A stretch of 64,000 nucleotides of DNA. It comes from Epiperipatus broadwayi. Lineage: Eukaryota > Onychophora > Udeonychophora > Euonychophora > Peripatidae. The stretch covers positions 560,001 through 624,000 of the forward strand of contig JAQFVV010012397.1 in NCBI GenBank assembly GCA_028023455.1, in the 5' to 3' direction. The number at the start of each line of letters is the position of its first letter. Position 1 is the stretch's first letter. A program made the translations under genes and the position numbers. Below the pieces are notes generated by a model. The model made no database searches, was not told the DNA's origin, and was given only the letters and a program-made list of their open reading frames with translations. This document shows positions 11,380 to 23,740 of the stretch, piece by piece.

Positions 11380-13124
11380 ATACTTGTATTTCAATATTAT
11401 TTCTTAATAAAAAAACTTTTCATTGCCAGTATTTCAGAAATGGATAATTCCAATAAATTCTTACAATTGAATATCAATACACTTTATCATATGAAATATT
11501 TGCCTTTTCCCACAAGAGTGTAGAAGTTAGATTTATAGATCAGAAATAAAGATTTATTTTTTTCTTGCTGAAAAGCATTTCAACTTCTACTTTTAAAATT
11601 GTATTTAATCCACTTCAACCAGTATTTTTCTATGTTGTTAATTTAAGGCTTCATTCTTCATTGCATATATAAATGTATTATGTTTAGAAATTTCTGACTG
11701 TCTCCTTAATTTATAGATCAGAAAAAAAAATTCTTACTGAAGTGCATTTAAACTGACAAAATTGAATTTATTTCCACTTTTTCTATGTTGTTAATTTATG
11801 GCATCATTCTTAATTGCTAGTATAAACATATTATGTTAAGCAATATCTGGATGAATGCTGATTGTCTCCTTAATAAGAGCTGTTGAGAAGTATTGTTTTA
11901 CAGACAGGTAACATCAAAGTTAGTTTCATTGAACTCAATATAATTAGGCCATTTAAGAAAATCACAACTTTGGACATAGCAACAATTCAGGAATCATTGT
12001 TTTCTTTATAGTATGAGTATACTGGTTATATAATATACAGCAATTTTACATAGAAATAAACTGATACGAATTATTATATACAAATTATTTCATGTTAAAT
12101 AGTTCAATAGCTTAGAAAACTTTTTTAAGAACATGACAGTATTTATAAAATAATTAACCAAAAATATATTCTCAACAACTGTTATAATCAAAACTATGAT
12201 GAATAAATGAGCAATCAAATTTTAATTAAAGCAAAATTTTAATCTGTTCAACCATACTATAATTAATCAAAAATTAATTATTTTTATATAAATATAAAAA
12301 TGAATTATATATCTAAATGCATACATTAATCTCTAAAAAATATTACTTATATAAATAGCAAACTTCTGATGATTTAGGAAAAAAAAATTAAAAATTTGAC
12401 TAATGCATGACATAAAATGGTTGAAATAAAGTAAGAGCAATTAATACATTACTTTCAATTTTTAACAGTAGAATAGATTTCAGCTTGATAATTGTTCATA
12501 TCTTGAATCATGCAATTGTTACAGTGTTTAATTTTAATTAAAAAAATTGTTTCATTATTTTACTGCAAATGCCTGGTTATTATAATATTGCAAAATGTTG
12601 TTATATTAATATATAACTACAACTTCTTGCAACAACAAATATATCAAATTGGCTAGTTTAAAACAATTAATACAAAAAAACTATAAAAAAATTCCAAGAA
12701 AAATATAGGAATTAATATGATTTACTAAGATTGGTTTTAAAACTAGATATAAAAAATATTCAGTAATGGAAGATAGTTATTAATTATAATATAGTATCAA
12801 CACTACCATATCCTACTGTCTGTAAATGAAAGAAGATTAAAATTCCCAAACATACTGCATATGTTCCTAATATCTGATTAAGTATTTCATTCAATCTCAA
12901 CAAATCTCTTTACATAATAGTATTCAGAATTACTAGAGAAGAAATTACTTTGTATTCATAAAACTTAAAAATTAGCTTTGGAAATATAGGAAGTCTAAAT
13001 TTCAGTTTTGCAATGATTATAATCAATCTTCTAAGAAATTTTTACATTGAAGCATAATATATAGACTAGTTTTCATTCTTGTGAAGATTATAATTAATAA
13101 ATTTTGTAACATTTTTATAATATT
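11380..13124. other. AT-rich intronic DNA, no element recognised
   Basis: Copy B has the same sequence, split by the RTE LINE at 56,498-59,439. There are no convincing exons or repeat ends. Confidence 0.5.
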
Positions 13125-13128
13125 CAAT

Positions 13129-15556
13129 TGTGCCAGTCCGTGTATAAGGGCCATGCACAAAATGGCTGTTTGCTGAAGATTCAGCACAGCTTACATGTAT
13201 CACATGAAAATTATAATTTTAATACGATTTATTAAATTATAATTCAGAGGGGAAGTGGGAGGTACGGATATAGTACATAAATAAATGGGTTTGGGCTATA
13301 TTATATTCTTATTATACCCACAGTACAAGTGTATGCAGTATATATATGTTTTAATAATTTATTCGACTAGCAAACCTGTCTAAAAAAAAAAAAAAAAGGG
13401 AAAATAAGTTGTAATATTTGTTTATGTGTAGAACAGTTTTTTTTTTGTTGTATTTTACTACTTATAAATGTTCGAACACACATATACAGAAATGTATTTT
13501 ATTTTTTTTATTATTTCCCTAAAAAAAAGAAAAGAAAATTCTAAATAGTTAAAAATTTTTTGCATTTATTGGAATTTATCTTTTCTAATTGTTAGAATGA
13601 GAGGGTTTGAAATTAATTAATTAAATTTGTAAAGGGAAAAAACCTTTTTGCTAATTACAATCTACTTTCAACCGAAGAAAATGTTTTGTATAAAAGAATT
13701 TTCGGTTGATCGTGAATAAAGATAAAATAGATTTTATCTAAGAAAGGAATGTAAGCACAATGGGTGTCAAGTACTCAATATGGAAGCTTGCAAAAGTGTA
13801 CTTTAATAAATAAAAAGGTAAAAGAATGTAGAAAGGTATAATTAAATTTATTATTAGCTGGTGCAATAGCTTGTAGAGGGGGTATGACAATTGGACTGTT
13901 TGGGCTATATGTGCTGCTTACTGGGGGCTTTGAGTCAGTCGAGTACTAGCTTGCTAAAGCGTGCGGACCAAGGGAGATTAGCCTGCTAAAGAGTGTGGAC
14001 AAGTTAATGCTAGCTTGCAAAAGCATTCCAATGGCAAAGATTTAGAAAGTTAAATCTTGTCTCCCGCTAGTCTAAAAAAATGGAACAGTATAGAGATTTG
14101 TGAAAAACAATCCGACAGAGAGAAAGGAGAAAATGAACTGTGTCTGTTAAAATTATAATCACTTGGTTATTTCCCAGAAAAAGAATTTGAAAAATTAGCA
14201 TTTAGCAAGGATCGTTATGTGGAGTTTGAAAAATGATCAACAACATGGATTCTCAATACGTTTAAATAGAAAAAAAACGAAAGACGAATCATAGTTGGAG
14301 AGCTGCAATTTATTTAGGATCTACTTGCCCTAATCAGCCGTGTGCGATATACATATATACGGGAGAAGTATACTTACAGATCCGATAATTTGAAAGATGG
14401 CTCAATTATACGTTACGGGTTATTATCCTACCATGGAGTAGACTTTCAGCCATAGTACACCACCTGTTTGGCTATCAAGTCCGAAGATGCCTTAGAAGAA
14501 ATAGCAGACCCTGATGACAAGAAAGACTCAAAGTATGTCGGTGAATGGAAGCCTTATCTGCCCTATGAAGTAGCCGTGTGGCCCAGGAAGTTCAAATTGA
14601 ATACAAGAACAAGTTCAGAGGAGCGTGTATAGTTGGTTATATATATATTTTTTTATTTTATATTCTATTATATATTTTTTTTTTCTCTCTCATTTATGTT
14701 CTTTGTAAATTTTTTTTTTATGATATATATATTATTACTGCATACCTTGTTATATGGATTTATTACTCTAAAGTGGGAAGGAATATAGGGCACACCCATT
14801 GTGTAATCTTTTAGATATTGTGTTTTTTCTTTTTATATATATATCTTGGGGTCATATGTATATGCATCGGTGGAGGGTAAATATAATTTAAATATTTTTT
14901 ATATATATTGGACTTATATGTATGCATTAGTGGAGGATAAATATAATAATCTGGGGATAATAAATATTCACTTTTGTAATTAAAATCGTTTATAAGTTTT
15001 TGACTTAGTTTTAAAATAATTATTAAGTTATTAGTACAGATATATAGTTTTTTTTTTTATCAAAATGCAAATCCACATAGTTAACCTGAGATTTATAGAA
15101 TATAAAATGAGCTAGATAGGGATAACTTACCGGGGAGTTGGATTGTTTCTTTTATTTTAGTCCGAACGTCTCGAAATATTCATATTCGTTAATGACTAGT
15201 CATATTTTACACACTCTTTCAGGAAAGAAAAGGAATAAGTATAATCTTGAACAGGAGTGGCGCTAGAGACTGAAGGAAATATTCAGTACTCTTAAAGGTG
15301 TGTAAGGACACTTTAATTAGTCAACGTATAATTAATCGGCTAATGAAACAATTTAACAAGGAAGGTCTGGATGGGCCTAATTTTAGGTTCAATCTACTTC
15401 CTCTAATAATTTCTTTGAGGTATTTACTCATATTTAATCAAAAATATTTTAAAGAATTATTATCGATGTCCCATTCGGTAGCATACGTAACTTCATGCTC
15501 GGTGCGTATGAGAGTCTAACCATGCAAGACCACTACAGGAGAGTCGAACCGGTACA
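13129..15556 (+). repeat. 5' LTR of the Ty3/gypsy element
   Basis: Starts TGTGCCAGTCCG and ends CGAACCGGTACA; the ends are imperfect inverted repeats (12 positions with three transitions). At 2.4 kb it is long for a gypsy LTR and contains T-rich and (TA)n tracts. An AATAAA occurs but I cannot place the R region. It is nearly identical to 20,561-22,993. Confidence 0.95.
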
Positions 15557-15562
15557 GAAAAA

Positions 15563-15579
15563 TGGCGCCTCAATCGTGG
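15563..15579 (+). promoter_or_regulatory. Primer-binding site
   Basis: TGGCGCCTCAATCGTGG lies six bases after the 5' LTR. It begins TGGCGCC, as do lysine-tRNA-type primer sites, and is where minus-strand DNA synthesis would start. The exact tRNA cannot be named without the host tRNA set. Confidence 0.7.
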
Positions 15580-16096
15580 TAAAGACGAACTAGATTAAGA
15601 TGAAAAAAGATAGTATTAGTAGAAATCTATACTATATTTTCGTGGTTTCAAAACAAATTTAGGACAGCTAAGTTAAGAGAAGAACGTTGTAAATGAGATA
15701 GGATTTTAATAATTGCGTAAGAGAAGGTTGAAATATACGGTTTTGATTATTTAGTTATAAGATTTTTTCTTTTTCGAGCAAAAATTTATTATCGTGAATG
15801 AAATAAATTATTAACAGAAGTTAGATAAATAATTCTGTCATTTATTAGGGCATAGAAGTAGAATGGGGCATTTGAAATTTTTTGTTATATTATCACACGT
15901 TTGAGTAAATTGTCATTAGAAATCAGGGAATGTGCTTGGAAGAAAGGGCGATTAGTAGGGCATAGCGTAAGACGTGGTGTACTGCGAATTTACTATACGA
16001 AATTAAATTAAATATTTTTCTGGAATTGAGTTAATAAACATTAGTATAAAGGTAAGAATACCTTGACTTTCAAGTTCAGTAAATCTAAACCCATAA

Positions 16097-16708
16097 ATGC
16101 TTACGAGAGCAGGGAAAATCAGAATGGAACAGGCAATAATCAGTGAAACGCTAGTAAACCTGTCTGAAGAACAGGAAGTGGACTGTCAGAAAAACGAACT
16201 AGGAAAGGAAAAAGAATGCTTAAAGGAAATGATGGAAGATTTCGCAAACCTTGTGAAAAAGGAAATGGCTAAAATGTCAAAAGAAGTAGAAAGATGGAGA
16301 ACAGACAGGGCTAAACAAGAGGAAAATATCGTTCAGAAAATAGAGGAAATGCGAAGCGAATTAGTACAAGAAATAGATGTAAGATTTCAAAAGTGGGAAA
16401 TGAAATGTGATAAATCTAAGCAAACTAAGGAGGATGTGATAAATCTAAGCAAATATAAAGATAGTCAGTCAGTTAAGTTAGGGCCAGAGGAGACAAAGCA
16501 GGACACAGAAATGGAGTACAAACAAAATAGGATGGTTGAAAATGTTAAAAATGAACAAGACAACCATATGGCAAATAGTGGAGATCATCTGGATGGTCGT
16601 ATAGAAAAGACCAATGGAAGTGATCAGCTGCCACAATTAAATATTAACCAATTTTTAAAAATCCGTACATTTGAAGGAAAAGTGGGGAGGCTCCAGTGGA
16701 GCATATAA
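16097..16708 (+). pseudogene. gag: gag, N-terminal part, frame-broken
   Basis: A 203-codon frame starting about 540 bp after the 5' LTR. Residues about 15-110 are highly charged, rich in Glu and Lys, and heptad-like (EVDCQKNELGKEKECLKEM, then MAKMSKEVERWRTD), predicting a coiled coil as in many gypsy matrix regions. The frame ends in the middle of the capsid start: the natural continuation lies in the pol frame, where the line after EGK reads on as EAPVEHIRSLENYF. The switch falls near 16,680 within an AAAAGTGGGG run. Because it interrupts the capsid fold rather than the gag-pol junction, I read it as an inactivating indel and not programmed frameshifting. Gag forms the particle that packages element RNA. 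Confidence 0.75.
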
Positions 16709-19700
16709 GAAGTCTGGAAAATTACTTTCGGATAAACAAAGTAAATGAAATCAGTAAATTGCTTGTTGCCAGTGCTCATCTTAATGGAGACGCATTAGCT
16801 TGGTGGGAGTCTTTGTTTCATCATCCTCCAACCTTCAATCAATATAAGGATATGATTGTTAACAATTTCTGGAGCGTAGAGCATCAAGAAACAGTTATGT
16901 ATCAGGTCATGCAGGAGAAATACAAAAATAGTATAGGTGAAAATTTGGCACAGTTTTTCCGCAGACAAGTAGCAAGACTACGGACTTTAAGCGCATGTAA
17001 TATGTTGGAGGATCGAATCATTAGAATTATCCGAGGTAATTTGCCTTCCCATCTTGCACAGATGCTAATACTGACGGGAGTAAAATCAGTTGAACAAATA
17101 GCTCACTGGCTAGACACCATAGATGGGAGAGAGCAGGATTGTGTGGTACAAGACATGCAAGAGAATACTAAAGGTACAGCCCAGCATTGGAATGTAAAGA
17201 GTGGGCTGCGTAAACACTTCATTGAAAAGGAAATGTCAAATCTGGTCTGTTCTTGGGAAGATAAAGTACCAGAATATGCACCACAGAGTTGTCCGAAAAT
17301 ACCTTTAGAAATTGAAGGAATTGGGGTCATTGCAATGTTAGACTCTGGTAGCCAGATATCAGTGATATCTGAAGAATTATACCAGAAAATTTTATCAGTA
17401 AACTCACGGATAGAGACCTTACCTTTAAAGGCAACACAAATCACCCTTGCAAATAACCGAAAAGCAAACCTTATACCCAAGCAAATATGGTTAGAATTAC
17501 TTATAAATGGGAGGACAGTCTATCATGTATTTTTAATTATGGGTAGTTTAATTCATGACGTCATATTAGGGTCATATTTCTTGTATAAGAACCAGTGTAT
17601 TGTAAATTATGAAAAGGGAAGGATGAGCTACCAGGGAGATGATATTAAATTCTTGCCACCTCAGTTGCCAAACTTTGGGGAAACTTGTTGCATAAGTCAA
17701 TCTATTGTAGATTTGATGCAAGAAAAAATGAGTGAAGTAAAGACAGCATCTAATGGGGACAGCAAAAAACTCCAAGAGATATTCCAAGAGTATCATGAGA
17801 TTTTTTCGGACAGTCCAGGGAAGATTAGAGGATATCAACAGAGGATCAAACTGAAACCAGGGGAACCTTTTCAAGCACGGTCATACCCAGTCCCAAATCA
17901 ATTTAAAAAAGAAGTGGAGAAACAGTTAGAGCAGATGTTGAAGGGGGGCATAATTAGTAAATGTTCGTCTCCTTACTGCAACCCTTTGGTGGTGGTTAGA
18001 AAAAAAGATGGGTCAGTAAGGTTGTGCTTAGATGCCCGTCAGCTCAATAAGGTGACTATACCGGACTGTACAATCCCACCTCCGATACAAGAGTTACTGG
18101 GAAAATTTAAAGGGAAAAGAATATTTTCTACATTCGATCTAACTTCCAGTTACTGGCAGATAGAACTCCACCCAAATGATCGCCAGTATACTGCCTTCAG
18201 GTATGGGGGATATTCATACAAGTTTAATCGTATGCCATTTGGACTGATCAACAGTGGTGCTGGGCTGCTGCAGTGTTTAGATCGGGTCCTATCATCTGAT
18301 ATCAAGAAAATTCTGACCATGTATGTGGATGATGTTGTTATAGCATCTGCATCTATGGAAGAGCATCTCCAGCAGTTGGAACAGTTTTTTAGGGAATGTA
18401 AAGAAAAAGATATCAAGATAAATTTAAAGAAGAGTAAAGTGGCCTCTGAGGAAATCGAATTTCTGGGTCATTTGGTAGGCCAGGAAGGAGTCAAACCTCA
18501 TCCAGATAAAATAACACCGATTGCAGATTTCCCTAGACCACAGACAAAGAAACATATACGGTCATTTTTGGGACTATGTAACTTTTATAACAGATTTTGT
18601 GAGAATTTTGCTGGCCAAATGGAACCATTGCTCAGATTGATTAGAAAAGAGGTCAGATGGAAATGGACTATTGAACAGGAAGAAGCTTTTAACCAAGTAA
18701 AGCAAAGTTTTTTAAAACATATTGTGTTGGATTATCCTGATTATGATAAGCCATTCATTCTCCAGACCGATAGTAGTGGATATGGCCTGGGTGTCACTCT
18801 GTCACAAATTCAACCTGATGGACGAATTGGGGTGTTATATTTTATAAGCCGCTTATTGAAGGGACCAGAACTTAATTATATGGTCACTGAAAAAGAGGCT
18901 CTGGCCATTGTATGGGCTTTCCAAAAGTTTCGCCCTATGTTGTTAGGCTCTCAAGTAGTGGTGATAACCGACCATAAAAGTCTTGAGTTTCTAAATCACA
19001 GCTATCTTACTAATAGCAGGTTAGTCCGGTGGAGTTTATTCCTGCAGGAATTTAACTACACTGTGAGGTATTGCAAAGGGGCAGAAAACGTGGTTGCGGA
19101 CATCCTCAGTCGTCATCCTGTCCCTGCACAAACCCCGAAACACCTCAGTCTGGAGCAAGCATACATAGCAAGTACCACGATAATGGGAAAAGATGAAGAC
19201 ATAGAAAAAGAATTAAGCCAACTACCTAAGAGGCAACAAGAAGACAGCTATCTAAATAGCATTTGGACAGAATGCCAGAAGTCTGGAACAACTAATTCCA
19301 GAGAGATAAGGGATAGATACAAAGTTGAAGGAGGAGTGTTATATTGTCAATTCAAAAAAGGCAAGGATGAATGGAAGGCAATGATACCTCCAAAAATGAG
19401 ACGGGCTCTCATCAGTTATATGCATCGGTTGTATGGTCATTATGGAATGCCAAAAACCGAGTATTGTTTAAGACAGTGGTTTTACTGGCCACGGATGCAC
19501 CAGGATATTATCACTGTACTGAATCAATGTGAAATATGTCAACGTACGAAACCACAGAATCAAACGTACGTCAGCCCAATGAAATCAATCATACCTGATG
19601 ACCTGAATGAGGTGATGGCTATAGATTTTTATGGCCCCTTGTCAATGTTCAACAAAAAGAGATACCTACTGGTTACATATGATTTGTTTTCGAAATGGGT

Positions 19701-19749
19701 GGCCTACCCTTTGGCACGCACCACCACCCGAGAAGTTACACGGGATTAG
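16696..19749 (+). CDS. pol: Capsid remainder plus pol polyprotein (PR-RT-RH-IN start)
   Basis: This 1,017-codon frame holds most of the element's proteins. Residues 1-145 are gag capsid (GDALAWWESLFHHP). The aspartic protease follows, with the catalytic triplet DSG at 216-218. Reverse transcriptase has FSTFDLTSSYWQIEL, FNRMPFGL and YVDD at 543-546. RNase H begins around TDSSGYGLG (Asp 692). The integrase zinc finger starts at His 910 (HRLYGHYG then CEICQ), and the first catalytic Asp is near 977 in AIDFYGPL. No CCHC knuckle is visible between capsid and protease. The frame runs into a stop at 19,747 after a frameshift within the integrase core, so it would yield a truncated integrase. RT and RNase H look intact. 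Confidence 0.9.
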   Translation: MEHIRSLENYFRINKVNEISKLLVASAHLNGDALAWWESLFHHPPTFNQYKDMIVNNFWSVEHQETVMYQVMQEKYKNSIGENLAQFFRRQVARLRTLSACNMLEDRIIRIIRGNLPSHLAQMLILTGVKSVEQIAHWLDTIDGREQDCVVQDMQENTKGTAQHWNVKSGLRKHFIEKEMSNLVCSWEDKVPEYAPQSCPKIPLEIEGIGVIAMLDSGSQISVISEELYQKILSVNSRIETLPLKATQITLANNRKANLIPKQIWLELLINGRTVYHVFLIMGSLIHDVILGSYFLYKNQCIVNYEKGRMSYQGDDIKFLPPQLPNFGETCCISQSIVDLMQEKMSEVKTASNGDSKKLQEIFQEYHEIFSDSPGKIRGYQQRIKLKPGEPFQARSYPVPNQFKKEVEKQLEQMLKGGIISKCSSPYCNPLVVVRKKDGSVRLCLDARQLNKVTIPDCTIPPPIQELLGKFKGKRIFSTFDLTSSYWQIELHPNDRQYTAFRYGGYSYKFNRMPFGLINSGAGLLQCLDRVLSSDIKKILTMYVDDVVIASASMEEHLQQLEQFFRECKEKDIKINLKKSKVASEEIEFLGHLVGQEGVKPHPDKITPIADFPRPQTKKHIRSFLGLCNFYNRFCENFAGQMEPLLRLIRKEVRWKWTIEQEEAFNQVKQSFLKHIVLDYPDYDKPFILQTDSSGYGLGVTLSQIQPDGRIGVLYFISRLLKGPELNYMVTEKEALAIVWAFQKFRPMLLGSQVVVITDHKSLEFLNHSYLTNSRLVRWSLFLQEFNYTVRYCKGAENVVADILSRHPVPAQTPKHLSLEQAYIASTTIMGKDEDIEKELSQLPKRQQEDSYLNSIWTECQKSGTTNSREIRDRYKVEGGVLYCQFKKGKDEWKAMIPPKMRRALISYMHRLYGHYGMPKTEYCLRQWFYWPRMHQDIITVLNQCEICQRTKPQNQTYVSPMKSIIPDDLNEVMAIDFYGPLSMFNKKRYLLVTYDLFSKWVAYPLARTTTREVTRD

Positions 19750-20336
19750 ACGCTGTACATTTTCCAAAAGTGGGGAAGCCAAAGGCAATACTTTCGGATC
19801 ATGGAACCCCTTTTGTGTCGGAGGAATGGAACCGATGGGTCTCCAAATGAGGTATCAAGAACCTGTTGACATCAATCCGAAATCCCCAGAGTAACCCCTG
19901 TGAACGAGTCATGCGGGAGTTGGGTAGACTTTTCCGTACCTATTTGCCAACAAACCATAGGGGATGGGTTAAACAACTACCTCAGACACTGAATTATATT
20001 AACTGGTCGGTAAATGAATCCACTGGGTTTACTCCCATGCGATTACACTTTGGAAAACACCCTCCAAAACTGTATAAAACTAGTCTTTCAGGGAGCCAAG
20101 AGGGAGTCATCGACCGGGATCACGATAAAACACAAGCTAAGGCCCAAATGCAACGAATGAGCACTAGGCGTAAAAAACGGAAGGGAACCCCTAAGTATAC
20201 ATTCCAAGTAGGGGACAAGGTCATGGTTAGGACACCCCATGTTAGTGATCCAGGGAAATTCAAATTTAAAAAATTTTGTAATCTCTATGAAGGCCCTTTT
20301 GAAATTGTAGAGTGTTGCAGGGATAATGCTTTCTGA
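19750..20336 (+). pseudogene. Integrase C-terminal half, out of frame with one stop
   Basis: After the pol frame fails, integrase continues in another frame: the second catalytic Asp is in LSDHGTPF (codon at 19,797) and the catalytic Glu in NPCERVMREL (codon at 19,902), 35 codons apart as expected for the DD35E core. An in-frame TGA at 19,848 separates them. Downstream YKTSLSGSQEG and a basic KKRKGTPKYTFQVGDKVMV segment match the C-terminal domain that binds DNA. One frameshift near 19,740 and one stop therefore inactivate an otherwise well-preserved enzyme that would join element DNA to the host chromosome. Confidence 0.85.
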
Positions 20337-20546
20337 GTGAGAATGGAACAAGGGATTAAGGGCACATATAATGCTCGGTCTTTGAAACCCTATGGGAAGG
20401 TAGCGATTAATTCAAAATTGACATAACTTGCATGTTAAAACGTATAATATAAACGCTAAATTTAAAATGTAAGTAATTAAAGAAGATGTAAAAATAGTTA
20501 AGTAAGACCATTAAAAAAGAATGGTTTCCTTTTTAACAGTCTCATC

Positions 20547-20557
20547 GGGGACGGGGG
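20547..20557 (+). promoter_or_regulatory. Polypurine tract
   Basis: GGGGACGGGGG sits three bases before the 3' LTR, at the position where plus-strand DNA synthesis is primed. A single C interrupts the purine run. Confidence 0.75.
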
Positions 20558-20560
20558 TAT

Positions 20561-22993
20561 TGTGCCAGTCCGTGTATAATGGCCATGCACAAAATGGCTG
20601 TTTGCTGAAGATTCAGCACAGCTTACATGTATCACATGAAAATTATAATTTTAATACGATTTATTAAATTATAATTCAGAGGGGAAGTGGGAGGTACGGA
20701 TATAGTACATAAATAAATGGGTTTGGGCTATATTATATTCTTATTATACCCACAGTACAAGTGTATGCAGTATATATATGTTTTAATAATTTATTCGACT
20801 AGCAAACCTGTCTAAAAAAAAAAAAAAAAAAGGGAAAATAAGTTGTAATATTTGTTTATGTGTAGAACAGTTTTTTTTTTGTTGTATTTTACTACTTATA
20901 AATGTTCGAACACACATATATAGAAATGTATTTTATTTTTTTTATTATTTCCCTAAAAAAAGAAAAGAAAATTCTAAATAGTTAAAATTTTTTTGCATTT
21001 ATTGGAATTTATCTTTTCTAATTGTTAGAATGAGAGGGTTTGAAATTAATTAATTAAATTTGTAAAGGGAAAAAATCTTTTTGCTAATTACAATCTACTT
21101 TCAACCGAAGAAAATGTTTTGTATAAAAGAATTTTCGGTTGATCGTGAATAAAGATAAAATAGATTTTATCTAAGAAAGGAATGTAAGCACAATGGGTGT
21201 CAAGTACTCAATATGGAAGCTTGCAAAAGTGTACTTTAATAAATAAAAAGGTAAAAGAATGTAGAAAGGTATAATTAAATTTATTATTAGCTGATGCAAT
21301 AGCTCGTAGAGGGGGTATGACAATTGGACTGTTTGGGCTATATGTGCTGCTTACTGGGGGCTTTGAGTCAGTCGAGTACTAGCTTGCTAAAGCGTGCGGA
21401 CCAAGGGAGATTAGCCTGCTAAAGAGTGTGGACAAGTTAATGCTAGCTTGCAAAAGCATTCCAATGGCAAAGATTTAGAAAGTTAAATCTTGTCTCCCGC
21501 TAGTCTAAAAAAATGGAACAGTATAGAGATTTGTGAAAAACAATCCGACAGAGAGAAAGGAGAAAATGAACTGTGTCTGTTAAAATTATAATCACTTGGT
21601 TATTTCCCAGAAAAAGAATTTGAAAAATTAGCATTTAGCAAGGATCGTTAAGTGGAGTTTGGAAAATGATCAACAACATGGATTCTCAATACGTTTAAAT
21701 AGAAAAAAAAAAAAAAAACGAAAGACGAATCATAGTTGGAGAGCTGCAATTTATTTAGGATCTACTTGCCCTAATAAGCCGTGTGCGATATACATATATA
21801 CGGGAGAAGTATACTTACAGATCTGATAATTTGAAAGATGGCTCAATTATACGTTCCGGGTTATTATCCTACCATGGAGTAGACTTTCAGCCATAGCACA
21901 CCACCTGTTTGGCTATCAAGTCCGAAGATGCCTTAGAAGAAATAGCAGACCCTGATGACAAGAAAGACTCAAAGTATGTCGGTGAATGGAAGCCTTATCT
22001 GCCCTATGAAGTAGCGTGTGGCCCAGGAAGTTCGAATTGAATACAAGAACAAATTCAGAGGAGCGTGTATAGTTGGTTATATATATATTTTTTTATTTTA
22101 TATTCTATTATTTTTTTTTCTCTCTCATTTATGTTCTTTGTAAATTTTTTTTTTATGATATATATATTATTACTGCATACCTTGTTATATGGATTTATTA
22201 CTCTAAAGTGGGAAGGAATATAGGGCACACCCATTGTGTAATCTTTTAGATATTGTGTTTTTTCTTTTTATATATATATCTTGGGGTCATATGTATATGC
22301 ATCGGTGGAGGGTAAATATAATTTAAATATTTTTTATATATATTGGACTTATATGTATGCATTAGTGGAGGATAAATATAATAATCTGGGGATAATAAAT
22401 ATTCACTTTTGTAATTAAAATCGTTTATAAGTTTTTGACTTAGTTTTAAAATAATTATTAAGTTATTAGTACAGATATATAGTTTTTTTTTTTTTATCAA
22501 AATGCAAATCCACGTAGTTAACCTGAGATTTATAGAATATGAAGTGAGCTAGATAGGGATAACTTACCGGGGAGTTGGATTGTTTCTTTTATTTTAGTCC
22601 GAACGTCTCGAAATATTCATATTCGTTAATGACTAGTCATATTTTACACACTCTTTCGGGAAAGAAAAGGAATAAGTATAATCTTGAACGGGAGTGGCGC
22701 TAGAGACTGAAGGAAATATTCAGTACTCTTAAAGGTGTGTAAGGACACTTTAATTAGTCAACGTATAATTAATCGGCTAATGAAACAATTTAACAAGGAA
22801 GGTCTGGATGGGCCTAATTTTAGGTTCAATCTACTTCCTCTAATAATTTCTTTGAGGTATTTACTCATATTTAATCAAAAATATTTTAAAGAATTATGAT
22901 TGATGTCCCATTCGGTAGCATACGTCACTTCATGCTCGGTGCGTATGAGAGTCTAACCATGCAAGACCACTACAGGAGAGTCGAACCGGTACA
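20561..22993 (+). repeat. 3' LTR of the Ty3/gypsy element
   Basis: Begins TGTGCCAGTC and ends ACCGGTACA, followed by CAAT. About 1% diverged from the 5' LTR, including homopolymer length changes and a few substitutions such as CGTTACGGG against CGTTCCGGG. Confidence 0.95.
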
Positions 22994-23740
22994 CAATTAT
23001 TTTAGAGTTGTTTATGTTTATCTCAGATTAATTTTAAAAAAAAAACAATTGTTCTAACTTGGACTTTTAAGCTCAATGAATATATGACAAACTATGAAGT
23101 TCATAGACATTTTATAATTAATAATTACTAAGTCCTGTTAGAATTAATATCTAAATACCAGCTGAGAGATCATTAGTAACTTTAAATAAACTCAAAAACA
23201 ATTTGAGATAATAAAAATTTCTTCAATGAAGACAAAATAGAAAAAAGAATAAAAAATAAAGGATTAAAAAACAATTAAAAAATTTATTAAGAATCTCCAA
23301 AGTTAATAAATAAGCTTCTGCTTCTGTGTTCAATTTCTACACACACACAATAAACAATTATAACCCACATGTTTTCATCCTAAATGAATTGTTCACACAC
23401 TAATTATGGTATAACAGAAATAAATATCTATATGTTATGAATAACAAACCTAAATTTTAGCAGTTATAATATCAAAAGTATGCAAATGAGAAACACAACC
23501 ATAATTATTAAGCTTCTTTACACAAATACACCTGATAAGTCTTAGTAATTTTTTTAATAAAAATCCATTTTTCTATAATTATTCCTCACGAACATATTTG
23601 ATTTTTAATATACATTTAAATGTATGATTAACATATGTAGATTTACAAGAGTAGTATAATAATGAGATATATTATTCATATAACATCCACACATATTTAC
23701 ATAATTAAATAATAAAGTTTATTTACATTTATATATATAT

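Larger units (their letters stand above)
13129..22993 (+). mobile_element. Complete Ty3/gypsy LTR retrotransposon
   Basis: A 9.87-kb element with LTRs of 2,428 and 2,433 bp, primer-binding site, gag, pol and polypurine tract in standard order. CAAT flanks both ends (13,125-13,128 and 22,994-22,997), a 4-bp target duplication as made by gypsy-type integrases. Copy B of the segmental duplication preserves the empty site at about 60,480. The two LTRs differ by about two dozen substitutions that I could count, near 1%, so the insertion is recent. Pol order is protease, reverse transcriptase, RNase H, integrase, which defines Ty3/gypsy. The coding region is broken in gag and integrase, so the copy is not autonomous as it stands. 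Confidence 0.95.

Noticed and set aside
16680-16710. Programmed gag-pol frameshift
   Set aside because: The frame change is within the capsid start, not between gag and protease, so an inactivating indel is more likely.
17103-17480. Minus-strand open frame in the gypsy pol region
   Set aside because: Antisense shadow of the pol frame.
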